The translations under genes were made by a program, and so were the position numbers. Under the pieces are notes generated by a model. It was given only the letters and a program-made list of their open reading frames with translations, did not search any database and was not told where the DNA came from. Source: CAZAOY01 sp964486925 (lineage in GTDB: Bacteria; Bacillota; Clostridia; Oscillospirales; Ruminococcaceae). From it: a stretch of DNA of 64,000 nucleotides. This document shows, piece after piece, positions 18,565 to 27,150 of this stretch; position 1 is the stretch's first letter, and every line of letters starts with the position of its first letter. The stretch spans positions 15,542 to 79,541 of the forward strand of contig CAZAOY010000003.1 in assembly GCA_964486925.1 (NCBI GenBank). The letters are read 5' to 3'.

Positions 18565-19440
18565 GTGGATAATAAAAATAGACGTATGTGGGGATATGTG
18601 TTTGTACTTCCTCAGCTTATAGGGCTTATTTTATTCTCGTTAATTCCGCTTATTCAAACAGTATTTATCAGCTTTACAGAGTGGGATAGTATACAGCCTG
18701 ATAAGAAGTTTGTAGGTATTAATAACTTTATCTACGAGTTTCAAAATTCAGACTTTGCAAAGGGGCTAACAAATACCTTTGTATACATATTGCTTTATAT
18801 ACCTGCTGCAATAATTCTAGCACTGCTAGTTGCTATTGCGGTTAAAAACATCCAAGCAAAGGCATTTTATAGGGTAATCTATTTTATGCCTGTGGTTGCG
18901 GGGTCGGTTTCTGTTGGTGTAATCTGGACTTGGCTGTTAAACGGCGATTTCGGGTTAATTAACCAGTGGTTAGCGGCAATCGGTATCCAAGGGCCTATGT
19001 GGCTTACCGACACAAAGTGGGTGCTACCGTCCATCGCACTGGTATCGGTGTGGTGGAATCTAGGGTATAACATGGTAATCTTCCTAGCGGGGTTACAAAA
19101 CATCCCTGCAACATATTATGAAGCGGCGCAGATCGATGGTGCAAGCAAGATAAGGCAGTTCTTTGCAATTACGCTGCCAATGGTTTCGCCTACAACATTC
19201 TTTGTAACAATCATGACCATTATCGGTTCATTCCAGGTGTTCGACCAGGCGTTTGTTATGACAGAGGGCGGACCTGCAAGAGCAAGCTACACCTTTGTTT
19301 ACCATATCTACCAGAATGCGTTTGTAAACTTTAAGATGGGTAACGCTTGTGCTTCTGCTATAGTGCTCTTCGTTATAATCTTTGTTATAACAATGATTCA
19401 AAACAGTCTATCGAAAAGGTGGGTGAACTACGATGTCTAA
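18565..19440 (+). CDS. carbohydrate ABC transporter permease, MalF/UgpA type
   Basis: This 291-residue permease has six predicted helices and the EAA loop EAAQIDGASKIRQFF near residue 190, which contacts the ATPase. The opening RMWGYVFVLPQLIGLILFSLIPL is typical of the MalF/UgpA family without the long N-terminal extension. It starts with GTG after AGAGGGTTGG. The last 8 nt overlap the second permease gene. Confidence 0.93.
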   Translation: MDNKNRRMWGYVFVLPQLIGLILFSLIPLIQTVFISFTEWDSIQPDKKFVGINNFIYEFQNSDFAKGLTNTFVYILLYIPAAIILALLVAIAVKNIQAKAFYRVIYFMPVVAGSVSVGVIWTWLLNGDFGLINQWLAAIGIQGPMWLTDTKWVLPSIALVSVWWNLGYNMVIFLAGLQNIPATYYEAAQIDGASKIRQFFAITLPMVSPTTFFVTIMTIIGSFQVFDQAFVMTEGGPARASYTFVYHIYQNAFVNFKMGNACASAIVLFVIIFVITMIQNSLSKRWVNYDV

Positions 19441-20263
19441 AAAGATTAAGACTAGTGACATAATACTACATATTTTCTTAGCTTTAGGTTCTATTATAAT
19501 GATACTACCTTTCGTGTGGACTGTATCAAGCTCCCTAAAAGGTATGGCACAGATCTTTGAAGTGCCGCCGTCCTTTATCCCTTCGCCGTTTGTGTGGAGC
19601 AACTATCCACGTTCGTTGCAGGCGCTACCCTTTGGGCAGGCTTACTTTAACAGTATCTACATAGCAATAATCGTAGTTATTGCGCAGATGGTTACCGCTT
19701 CTATGGCGGGGTATGCTTTTGGTAAGCTAAAGTTTAAGGGGCATAACGCGCTGTTTTACATCTTCTTAGCAACCATGATGGTACCGTCACAGGTAACAAT
19801 GATACCGTTATTCCTTATGATGAGGGATTTAGGGCTTTTAGGCAGTCACTGGTCGATTATCCTACCTGCGGCGCTGTTTAACGCTTTTGGGGTGTTCCTA
19901 CTACGTCAGTTTATTAAATCTCTACCGGACGACCTTGAGGAGGCGGCGGTTGTGGACGGGGCTAGCACCCCTAGGATATTCTTCCAAATTATCCTACCGC
20001 TTATTAGACCGGCACTTGCGGCTTTTGGTATCTTTGTATTCCTAGGTCAATGGAACAGCTTTTTGTATCCGCTAATCTTCCTACAAAAGCCGGAATCCTA
20101 CACAGTACCGCTACTGTTAAACTACTTTAAGGGAATCTACATAACCGAGTGGCCGCTATTAATGTCGGGAACGGTTATCGCAGTTGTTCCGGTTATCATA
20201 GTCTACATCTTCTTCCAAAACCAGATTATCGAAGGTATCGCTATCACCGGTATGAAGAGCTAG
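19433..20263 (+). CDS. carbohydrate ABC transporter permease, MalG/UgpE type
   Basis: This 276-residue second permease has six helices and the EAA loop EEAAVVDGASTPRIFF near residue 170. ATG 19433 lies within the end of the first permease gene and is preceded by AAGGTGGG. With the binding protein it makes the membrane part of a CUT1-type importer. A weak hairpin terminator follows. Confidence 0.93.
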   Translation: MSKKIKTSDIILHIFLALGSIIMILPFVWTVSSSLKGMAQIFEVPPSFIPSPFVWSNYPRSLQALPFGQAYFNSIYIAIIVVIAQMVTASMAGYAFGKLKFKGHNALFYIFLATMMVPSQVTMIPLFLMMRDLGLLGSHWSIILPAALFNAFGVFLLRQFIKSLPDDLEEAAVVDGASTPRIFFQIILPLIRPALAAFGIFVFLGQWNSFLYPLIFLQKPESYTVPLLLNYFKGIYITEWPLLMSGTVIAVVPVIIVYIFFQNQIIEGIAITGMKS

Positions 20264-20286
20264 CTTAAAATATCTAAGTAAAATAA

Positions 20287-20326
20287 AAGGTCATGCAGTT
20301 TCCGAAAGGTAGGTCTGTATGACCTT
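20287..20326 (+). terminator. probable terminator of the sugar ABC operon
   Basis: AAGGTCATGCAG (20287-20298) pairs with CTGTATGACCTT (20315-20326) with one G-U pair; a 16-nt loop and the modest tail (ATGGTTTT) make it a moderate terminator. Confidence 0.55.
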
Positions 20327-20367
20327 ATGGTTTTGCTAATACGGTTAAATGTGTTCATAATTTTTGC

Positions 20368-20396
20368 TTGCAAAAAGGGTAAAACTATGATACAAT
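20368..20396 (+). promoter_or_regulatory. sigma-A promoter for the phosphoribosyltransferase gene
   Basis: TTGCAA (20368-20373) and TACAAT (20391-20396) are 17 bp apart, about 50 nt upstream of the TAGGAGG ribosome site. Confidence 0.75.
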
Positions 20397-20455
20397 ATAG
20401 CTGTAAACAAGGATATATAACATACAGGTTAGATAAACTTTAGGAGGATTTAAAG

Positions 20456-21034
20456 ATGAGCGATATAACAAGATACGAGGAGTTTTACCCATTAGAGGTT
20501 GCGGGGTTAAAGCGGGATCTACCGATATGCAAGGTGACGGATGATCTATATATAGCGGCATTTGTAATATTCGGTGACGTTGAGCTTACCATTGAATGTG
20601 CTAGGGAGCTACTAAAGATCGCTCCAGATCATGACATAATGATAACCGCCGAAGCTAAGGGTATACCGCTTTTATACGAGATGGCACGGCAGGAGGGAAG
20701 TCGCAAGTATCTAATCGCACGAAAGGCGGCAAAGCTTTACATGAAGGACATTGTGTCTACAGAGGTTACCTCTATAACCACAGCTAAGACCCAGACTTTG
20801 TTTATCGACAGTCAAGACGCGGCACTGATGAACGGCAAGCGTGTTGTAATAATCGATGATGTTATCAGCACTGGTGAGTCGTTAAAGGCGGTAGAAAAGC
20901 TCGTTAAGCAAGCAGGGGGCAACATTGTAGGTAAGATGGCGATACTAGCCGAGGGAGACGCAGTGTATCGCAGTGACATTCTATTCCTAGAACATCTTCC
21001 GGTCTTTAACGGTGACAAGACTATTAAGAAATAG
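20456..21034 (+). CDS. type I phosphoribosyltransferase (adenine/xanthine type)
   Basis: This 192-residue enzyme carries the PRPP-binding loop VVIIDDVISTGESL at residues 130-143. Upstream is an ITAEAKGIPLLYEMAR segment equivalent to the EARG/EAKGIPL region of adenine and xanthine phosphoribosyltransferases. It probably salvages a purine base with PRPP. The exact base cannot be decided here; the hood region TEVTSITTAKTQTLFID resembles APRT-like relatives common in Clostridia. It has its own promoter and a TAGGAGG site. The next gene, a P-loop kinase, starts 14 nt after the stop and is probably co-transcribed. Confidence 0.85.
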   Translation: MSDITRYEEFYPLEVAGLKRDLPICKVTDDLYIAAFVIFGDVELTIECARELLKIAPDHDIMITAEAKGIPLLYEMARQEGSRKYLIARKAAKLYMKDIVSTEVTSITTAKTQTLFIDSQDAALMNGKRVVIIDDVISTGESLKAVEKLVKQAGGNIVGKMAILAEGDAVYRSDILFLEHLPVFNGDKTIKK

Positions 21035-21048
21035 ATAGGAGTGATTTT

Positions 21049-21672
21049 ATCTTTAACATTTGTGACAGGTGTGGCAGTTATCAGGCGGATAAACAGATTA
21101 TACAGCAGGGAGGTATCGACCTTGCTGTCTGCTCGAACTGTCAGGCGGAGCTGTCTTTTAGGCGGTTACCGCTATATGTACTTACAGGGGCATGCGGGAG
21201 CGGTAAATCCACTATAGGTCGTGAGATTCAAAAGCGTGCGGACAGCGGGGTTATCGTAATGGAGGGGGACATCCTTTGGCACGAGCGGTTTAATACCCCC
21301 GAGAATGACTACCGGGATTTTCGTGAAAGCTGGCTTCGTATCTGCAAAAACATCTCACAGGGCGGGATACCTGTGTTATGGTGCGGGTGTGTTACCCCAC
21401 AGCAGAACGACCCATGCATAGAGAGCCGATACTTTTCAGAGATCCGATATCTGGCGGTTGTAGCGGACGGTGAGCAGATACGCACACGGCTACAGGCTAG
21501 GCCATCCTTTAGGGGGTCTGCCGATGATGGGTTTATAACCTCTAACATCGAGTTTAACCAATGGTTTAAAGATCGCTCACAAGATCCAAGCCACCGCATA
21601 GAGTTACTAGACAACACCGATCTAACAGTAGAACAAGCGGCAGATTTTGTATTATCATGGATTAAAAGATAG
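21049..21672 (+). CDS. zinc-ribbon AAA/P-loop nucleoside-kinase-like protein with an AUC start
   Basis: The frame codes for 207 residues if read from ATC at 21049: IFNICDRCGSYQ, then CSNC, so Cys5/Cys8 and Cys28/Cys31 form a zinc ribbon. Walker A GACGSGKST follows at residues 47-55, and MEGDILWHERF after it. From memory, homologues open with MFNIC..CGSY at exactly this place. AGGAG (21037-21041) is seven nt upstream of ATC, ideal spacing. No ATG, GTG or TTG exists in frame between the upstream stop (21025) and ATG 21259, which would delete the ribbon and the P-loop. Either a rare AUC start is used or one base is mutated or miscalled. Probable function: phosphorylation of a nucleoside or small metabolite, linked to the adjacent phosphoribosyltransferase. 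Confidence 0.8.
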   Translation: MFNICDRCGSYQADKQIIQQGGIDLAVCSNCQAELSFRRLPLYVLTGACGSGKSTIGREIQKRADSGVIVMEGDILWHERFNTPENDYRDFRESWLRICKNISQGGIPVLWCGCVTPQQNDPCIESRYFSEIRYLAVVADGEQIRTRLQARPSFRGSADDGFITSNIEFNQWFKDRSQDPSHRIELLDNTDLTVEQAADFVLSWIKR

Positions 21673-21690
21673 TTTTTCTTTTAATAGGTT

Positions 21691-21720
21691 AACAGGGCAA
21701 CCCAAGCGGGTTGCCCTGTT
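21691..21720 (+). terminator. intrinsic terminator after the kinase gene
   Basis: AACAGGGCAACCC (21691-21703) pairs perfectly with 21708-21720 around AAGC; TGTGGTTTTG follows. Confidence 0.8.
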
Positions 21721-21738
21721 TGTGGTTTTGTGGTTTTA

Positions 21739-21839
21739 ACTGGCGACCGTAGCGGTCGCCAGTAAAAACAACAAAACTACAAACCTACATGAAATGTAAA
21801 AATGTAACAAAGGGGACTGCACCCCTATAGGGGTGCAGA
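21739..21839. repeat. two palindromes in the convergent spacer
   Basis: ACTGGCGACCG pairs with CGGTCGCCAGT at 21739-21763 (TAG loop), and its flanks extend the hairpin imperfectly (GTTTTGTGGTTTTA facing AAAAACAACAAAAC). A near-copy occurs at 34868-34902. A second, loopless perfect palindrome of 22 bp (CTGCACCCCTA and its complement) lies at 21818-21839. No gene is present here. Confidence 0.75.
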
Positions 21840-21866
21840 CTACCGAAGGAGGAAGAATACAGATAA

Positions 21867-21900
21867 AACAAATCGGCGACCATGCGGTCGCCGATTTGTT
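21867..21900 (-). terminator. intrinsic terminator after metY
   Basis: On the minus strand a perfect 15-bp stem (AACAAATCGGCGACC and complement, loop GCAT) begins at the stop codon and runs into TTTATCTG. The inner GGCGACC/GGTCGCC matches the other palindromes of this kind. Confidence 0.85.
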
Positions 21901-23174
21901 TATATAGAAGCTAATGCGTTGGAGATATCAGCGATGATATCTTCGATGGATTCGATACCGATTGATAGACGTACAGTCTGTTCGGTGATGTTTGAAGCCT
22001 TTAGCTGTTCTGGAGAAAGCTGGCTGTGGGTGGTGGTGGCAGGGTGGATAACTAGAGAGGATACCTCACCTACGTTTGCTACGTTTTTAAGGAGTACTAG
22101 GCTGTCGATAAACCGCCCGCAGTCCTCACGCGATCCGTCAACCTCAAAGGTAAAGACCGAACCTACCCCTAGTGGGCAGTATTTTTTAGCTAAATCATAA
22201 TATTTGTTGTTAGGCAGAGCTGCATAGTTGACCGCCTTTACTTTCGGATGAGCGTCCAAAAACTGTGCTACCTGTAAAGCGTTCTGGCAGTGACGCTCCA
22301 TGCGAAGAGATAGGGTCTGGATACCCTGTGCGATTAAGAATGCGTTCATCGGGGAGATACAAGCGCCGATGTCACGAAGTCCTAGGGTGCGAAGTCTTGC
22401 GATAAAAGCCGCCCCGCCCATGTCGGCGAATACCACTCCGTGGTAGCTTTCATCTGGGGTGTTGTATAGCGAGAAGCGGTCGTTATCCTTGTAGTTAAAT
22501 CTGCCTGAGTCCACTACAATACCGCCCATAACGTTAGCATGACCGCCTAAAAACTTTGTGGCGGAGTGGATTACTATGTCCGCTCCAAACTCGATAGGGC
22601 GGTTAAGGTATGGGGTGGTAAAGGTTGAGTCTACGATAAACGGTATGTTGTTTTTATGGGCGATCTCAGCGATAGCGCTAAGGTCGGATATGTTAGCGTT
22701 AGGGTTTCCGATGGTTTCGGTGAAGAAGGCTTTGGTCTTGTCGGTTACCGCCGCTTCCCATTCCTCAAGGTTATCGGGGTTTACAAACTTTACGGTAATT
22801 CCCAGACGTTTTAGCGTAACCCCTAGCATGTTTATCGCCCCGCCGTAGATACAGATGGAGGACACAATCTCATCCCCCGCACCTGCAAGGTTTGTGATAG
22901 CGGTAAAGATTGCGGCGTGCCCCGATGAAAAGGCAAGTGCTCCCGTCCCGCCGTCCAGCTCGCATACACGTTTTTCCAGTACATCACTGGTAGGGTTCAT
23001 TATCCTAGAGTAGATGTTACCCGATTCGGACAGCTCAAAAAGCTGTTTTGCGTGGTCGGTTGAGTTAAAGGCATAGGCATTGGTCATGTAGATTGGTGGT
23101 ACAGTGGCGTTTGTGGTTTTCTCGGTTTCGTAACCTGCATGAACCTGCTTAGTGTCAAATCCTTGGTATTTCAT
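21900..23174 (-). CDS. metY: O-acetylhomoserine aminocarboxypropyltransferase / cysteine synthase (MetY type)
   Basis: This 424-residue PLP enzyme of the Cys/Met metabolism family makes homocysteine from O-acetylhomoserine and sulfide. It shows GNIYSRIMNPTSDVLEKR, the PLP-stacking AFSSGHAA region, and PLP-binding Lys207 in VIHSATKFLGGH. Close to the C-terminus come SLVIHPATTTHSQL and VRLSIGIESIEDI, both diagnostic of MetY. Start 23174 is chosen because GAGGAG lies six nt upstream. The open frame continues 45 codons further but is hydrophobic AT-rich noise crossing the promoter. The promoter is consensus-like and a terminator follows immediately, so it is monocistronic. Confidence 0.94.
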   Translation of the reverse strand: MKYQGFDTKQVHAGYETEKTTNATVPPIYMTNAYAFNSTDHAKQLFELSESGNIYSRIMNPTSDVLEKRVCELDGGTGALAFSSGHAAIFTAITNLAGAGDEIVSSICIYGGAINMLGVTLKRLGITVKFVNPDNLEEWEAAVTDKTKAFFTETIGNPNANISDLSAIAEIAHKNNIPFIVDSTFTTPYLNRPIEFGADIVIHSATKFLGGHANVMGGIVVDSGRFNYKDNDRFSLYNTPDESYHGVVFADMGGAAFIARLRTLGLRDIGACISPMNAFLIAQGIQTLSLRMERHCQNALQVAQFLDAHPKVKAVNYAALPNNKYYDLAKKYCPLGVGSVFTFEVDGSREDCGRFIDSLVLLKNVANVGEVSSLVIHPATTTHSQLSPEQLKASNITEQTVRLSIGIESIEDIIADISNALASI

Positions 23175-23258
23175 ATCTCGCTCCTCAAATTTTATTATAA
23201 ATTTTTTGAAAATATTGATAATATTACTTGTAAAAGGTACTAAAGTTTGATATAATAT

Positions 23259-23287
23259 ATTATACGCTAAATAAAGCGGTAAGTCAA
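23259..23287 (-). promoter_or_regulatory. sigma-A promoter of metY
   Basis: Minus strand TTGACT (23282-23287) and TATAAT (23259-23264) with a 17-bp spacer; the leader to ATG 23174 is about 80 nt. No S-box or T-box sequence was recognised in it. Confidence 0.82.
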
Positions 23288-23476
23288 TTGCTAATTTAAT
23301 TGATAGCAAATTTTAATAAAAATTACAAGAATTTAACAGATCTGTGGATCTTTACTGTCGTTCATTTTAGAGTACATCGTAGTTTTTGGAGTATCTTAAT
23401 AGCTTAAGATTTATAATACATACATGAATGACATCACCACAGTGCGTATTAATATAGATATAAATCGGAGAAAAGG

Positions 23477-24874
23477 ATGTTTATAAAGAAACAATTAAGA
23501 ATATATATAGTCTTGGTATGCCTATTTTGCTTGTTTATCCATACCGAGTGGTTTAACGTTGCCGTTATGGCACAGGACTTTTTAAAACCGGACGTTTCAG
23601 AGGTTAGCAAGGCGGTTTTCCTTGTTAATACCGACACTAATGAGGTTATCTACGAGAAGAATGCCGATACCCAGTACTACCCTGCGGCGCTTGTGAATAT
23701 TATGACTGCGATTGTTGCTATAGAGAATGTAAAAAATCCCCAGAAAACCACCGTCACTGTGCCTTCCTACATATATGATGATTTTGTAGGGAGGAATGTG
23801 TCCCATGTGGATATCCGCCGTGGTGAGAAGGTTACTATGGAGGATCTGCTTTATGCTAGCGTTATGCGTTCTGCCTGTGAGGCTTCTAGCGCTATCGCTG
23901 ACTATGTCGGCAAGGGGAGCATAGCGGAGTTTGTGGATATGATGAATGAAAAGGCGGCACAGCTTGGTGCTACCGACACCTTCTTTACAAACGCAAACGG
24001 ACTGTACAACAGCGAACAGCTTACCACCGCTAGGGATATGTATATTATAACTAAATATGCGCTTTCTTTACCATTGTTTGACAAGATTGCTAAGACTAAA
24101 TCCTACACGCTTAAGGCGACTAACATACACAAAAAAGCAAGGAATATTACCCACTCAAACCCAATGCTTTCACCCATCTCGGCGGGGGATATCTACTACC
24201 CTAACGCTAGAGGGATTAAGACTGGGATTAGCGACGAGGGAGGGTATAACCTTATCTCCACCGCTACTAGGAGCGGGTATAACTACCTTTTAGTTACGCT
24301 TAATGCTTCGTTTACCGACTCTAATGGTAATAGCTATGGCAAGAATATGTCGGCGGTTGACCACAAAAAGCTGTATGAATGGGTGTTTGACAGCTTTGAG
24401 TATAAGGTGTTTGCAGAGCCGAAGAATGCTATCGGCGAGGTTCCTGTGCTTTTAGGTGAATCGCAGGATTATGTTACTGTTGTTACAAAGAGTAGCCTTT
24501 CGGTACTGCTCCCTAAGGAGATTAAGGAGGAGGATATAAAGCAGGAGATACGGGTACCCGATCAGCTGTTTACCCCGATTGAGAAGGGGGATGTGGTAGG
24601 CCGATTGTATCTTAAGCTTAAGGGCAAGGAGATTGCAAGCGTTCCTCTACTCTCGGCGCACACAGTAAAACGCAGTAGTTTTCAGTATTTCATCTACCTA
24701 TTAAAACAGTTTTATTCTAACGGCTTTGTTGTGCTGTTAACGGTACTGCTGGTTCTATTAATAATATTGTTCATAATGTTTTTCTCTGCAGCGGTAAAAC
24801 GTGCTAAGAAGATTAGACGGATTAAGCGGGATAAAAACATGGAAAAGATAAAGATTAAAAAGGTTAGAAGATAA
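23477..24874 (+). CDS. D-alanyl-D-alanine carboxypeptidase-like protein, catalytic residues lost
   Basis: This 465-residue protein has a signal or anchor segment (residues 7-24), a DacF/PBP5-like S11 domain and a C-terminal domain. It ends in a transmembrane helix (about 412-440) with a very basic tail. The three active-site motifs should be SxxK, SxN and KTG. Here the first reads YYPAALVNIMT, so catalytic Ser is Ala71 and the general base Lys is Asn74. The second is SAC (132-134) instead of SAN. Only KTG (248-250) is intact. The fold around them is well kept (DANGLYNS-type FTNANGLYNSE), so it looks like a maintained pseudoenzyme rather than decay. The reversed C-terminal helix topology suggests anchoring in the membrane, facing out. 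Confidence 0.85.
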   Translation: MFIKKQLRIYIVLVCLFCLFIHTEWFNVAVMAQDFLKPDVSEVSKAVFLVNTDTNEVIYEKNADTQYYPAALVNIMTAIVAIENVKNPQKTTVTVPSYIYDDFVGRNVSHVDIRRGEKVTMEDLLYASVMRSACEASSAIADYVGKGSIAEFVDMMNEKAAQLGATDTFFTNANGLYNSEQLTTARDMYIITKYALSLPLFDKIAKTKSYTLKATNIHKKARNITHSNPMLSPISAGDIYYPNARGIKTGISDEGGYNLISTATRSGYNYLLVTLNASFTDSNGNSYGKNMSAVDHKKLYEWVFDSFEYKVFAEPKNAIGEVPVLLGESQDYVTVVTKSSLSVLLPKEIKEEDIKQEIRVPDQLFTPIEKGDVVGRLYLKLKGKEIASVPLLSAHTVKRSSFQYFIYLLKQFYSNGFVVLLTVLLVLLIILFIMFFSAAVKRAKKIRRIKRDKNMEKIKIKKVRR

Positions 24875-24901
24875 AGTAAAGTCATAAGTAAGGAGAAGGA
24901 T

Positions 24902-25420
24902 ATGGACACGTACAGTATGCAAGAATATGACGCCACACAGGTAAATACCTTAGAGGATGTAATCTTAGTTGCTAGGCTTGCAAATGAGATCTGGCATGAA
25001 TGCTATAAGGATATTCTTGATAGATCACAGATACTATACATGATTGAACACATTCAAAGTGAAAACGCCATACAGGAACGGCTAGAGCAGGGTGATTACT
25101 ACTTTATAATCTGGTATGAAGGCTCGGCTGTCGGGTACTATAGCGTCAAGGTTTTAGGGAGCGAGCTGTTTTTAAGCAAGCTATACCTTAAGGCGAAGGT
25201 GCAGGGTAGCGGTATCGGCAGGGCGGCGCTTGCTGAAATTATGCGGTTTTGTGTCGATAAGGGGTGCAATAGCATTAGACTTACCGTCAATAAATATAAT
25301 ACTAAAGCGATTAAGTTTTACCAAAAAGCGGGATTTGAAACGGTGGATAGCGTTAAGACCCCAATCGGTGAGGGGTACATAATGGACGACTATATTATGG
25401 TAAAATCGATCGAAGAATAG
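24902..25420 (+). CDS. GNAT-family N-acetyltransferase
   Basis: This 172-residue protein is a RimI-like GNAT. The acetyl-CoA binding motif A is LKAKVQGSGIGRAAL (about residues 97-111; Q/R-x-x-G-x-G/A), and motif B contains IRLTVNKYNTKAIKFYQKAGF. Substrate unknown. It begins 27 nt after the preceding gene with an AAGGAGAAGGAT ribosome site and ends 21 nt before murC, so all three are probably in one transcript. Confidence 0.88.
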   Translation: MDTYSMQEYDATQVNTLEDVILVARLANEIWHECYKDILDRSQILYMIEHIQSENAIQERLEQGDYYFIIWYEGSAVGYYSVKVLGSELFLSKLYLKAKVQGSGIGRAALAEIMRFCVDKGCNSIRLTVNKYNTKAIKFYQKAGFETVDSVKTPIGEGYIMDDYIMVKSIEE

Positions 25421-25441
25421 CGGTTTGAAAGGTGGATTCTA

Positions 25442-26985
25442 GTGACAGATTTATTAAGCGGGAAAAAGCATATACATTTTATAGGAATCGGCGGGTCGGG
25501 GATGTTTCCTATCGCCCAGATACTCCATTCACGAGGGTTTTACATTACAGGTTCGGACAACAACCCCTCCGACACACTAGAGCTTGTTAAGGGCCTCTCT
25601 ATCCCTGTAACACTAGGGCAGAGGGCGGAAAATATAGAGGGCGCTGACCTAATCGTCTATACAGCGGCGATTATGGAGGATAACGAGGAGCTTATCGCCG
25701 CTAAAAAAGCCGCAAAGGAAAACGGCGTAACGGTGGTGGAGCGCAGTGTTATGCTAGGCGAGATTACCAACGCATTCGACAACTCAATCTGTATCAGCGG
25801 AACCCACGGTAAGACCACCGCAACGGGGATGTTATCCCATATGCTTTTGTCGGCGGGGGTGGATATTACCGCTGTGGTCGGGGGCAAGCTTAGTGCGTTT
25901 AATGGTAATGGAAGGGCGGGAAGCTCGGATATTATGGTATGCGAGGCTTGCGAGTTTAAGGATACTTTTTTACAGCTAAAACCCGCTATTGCGGTAATCC
26001 TTAACATCGACTGCGACCATATGGACTACTTTAAGACGATGGATAATCTAATCCTTTCCTTTAAAAGGTTTATCGGACTTTCGAGTAAGCTGGCCATTAT
26101 AAACGGCGACAACCAGTACTGCAAGGAGATTATAGCAGACTGCAAGCTACCTGTAAAGACCTTTGGGCTTTCAAGCCACAACGACTACTATCCTGCTAAC
26201 ATAACGGTGCATGACGGAATCCACCAGTCCTTTGATATGTATGAGGGCAAGGAAAAGCTTGGAAGGGTTCACCTTTATGTGCCTGGGGAGCATAACATTC
26301 TAAATGCGGTTGCGGCTATCGCTTCGGCTTTGGCGGTTAATGTAGGTTTTGAACAGTGTGTAGCAGGGATTGAAAGCTTTTACGGGGCGGGCAGGCGGTT
26401 TGAGAAGCTTGCCGAGATAGACGGTGTAACGATAGTAGACGACTACGCACACCATCCCGAGGAGATTAGGGTAACGCTACAGGCGGCGAAATCCTTAAAC
26501 TACAACCGAATTTGGGCGGTACATCAGCCCTTCACCTACTCTCGTACAGCGCTTTTGCTAGACGATTTTGCTAAGGTTTTATCGATGGCGGATAAGGTGG
26601 TATTGACCGAGATTATGGGGTCACGCGAGAAGAATACCCTTAACANNNNNNNNNNNNNNNNNNNNNNNNNNNNNNNNNNNNNNNNNNNNNNNNNNNNNNN
26701 NNNNNNNNNNNNNNNNNNNNNNNNNNNNNNNNNNNNNNNNNNNNNGATAAGGTGGTATTGACCGAGATTATGGGGTCACGCGAGAAGAATACCCTTAACA
26801 TCTACTCAAAGGATCTGGCTGATAGGATTAAAGGTGCAAGCTGGTTTAGCACATTTGAGGAGGTTGCTAAGGAGGTGTCCGACAACGCTTTACCGGGAGA
26901 TCTGGTAATTACGTTAGGGTGCGGGGATGTATATAAGGTTGCTAAGATTATAATTAAAAATCTAGAAGAAAGACAAGATAGATAG
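25442..26985 (+). CDS. murC: UDP-N-acetylmuramate--L-alanine ligase MurC, interrupted by an assembly gap
   Basis: MurC joins L-alanine to UDP-MurNAc, the first peptide step of peptidoglycan synthesis. The N-terminal IHFIGIGGSGMFPIAQIL binds UDP; GTHGKTT (residues 120-126) is the ATP loop; DYAHHPEEIRVTL and HQPFTYSRT lie in the C-terminal domain. The gene crosses 100 N at 26646-26745. The 55 nt before the gap (26591-26645) are repeated exactly after it (26746-26800). Removing the gap and one copy leaves 1389 nt, precisely in frame, giving 462 residues, the normal MurC length. The gene is therefore intact. It starts with GTG after GAAAGGTGG. Confidence 0.95.
26646..26745. other. 100-N scaffold gap inside murC
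   Basis: A run of exactly 100 N is flanked by identical 55-nt sequences, which is what overlapping contig ends from a k=55 assembly graph look like. No sequence is probably missing. Confidence 0.95.
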
Positions 26986-27150
26986 CAGTTTGACTTTTTC
27001 TGCTGTTTTATAACCGAATACATGAGTTTTAAAATTAGATAACTAAAAGGTCAAAATCTTTAAAAATAAAGAAGTCTGGAAAATGCTAAAATGAAAGGAA
27101 ACTCCTGACAAATCACAAAGCTTGTGGTGGTTAGGAGCGAGGTCATTAAT

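Noticed and set aside
23175..23309. Longer N-terminus for MetY
   Set aside because: The extension would cover the promoter boxes; GAGGAG before ATG 23174 decides the start.
26752..26985. Separate short gene after the murC gap
   Set aside because: It is the 3' part of murC once the duplicated 55 nt are collapsed.
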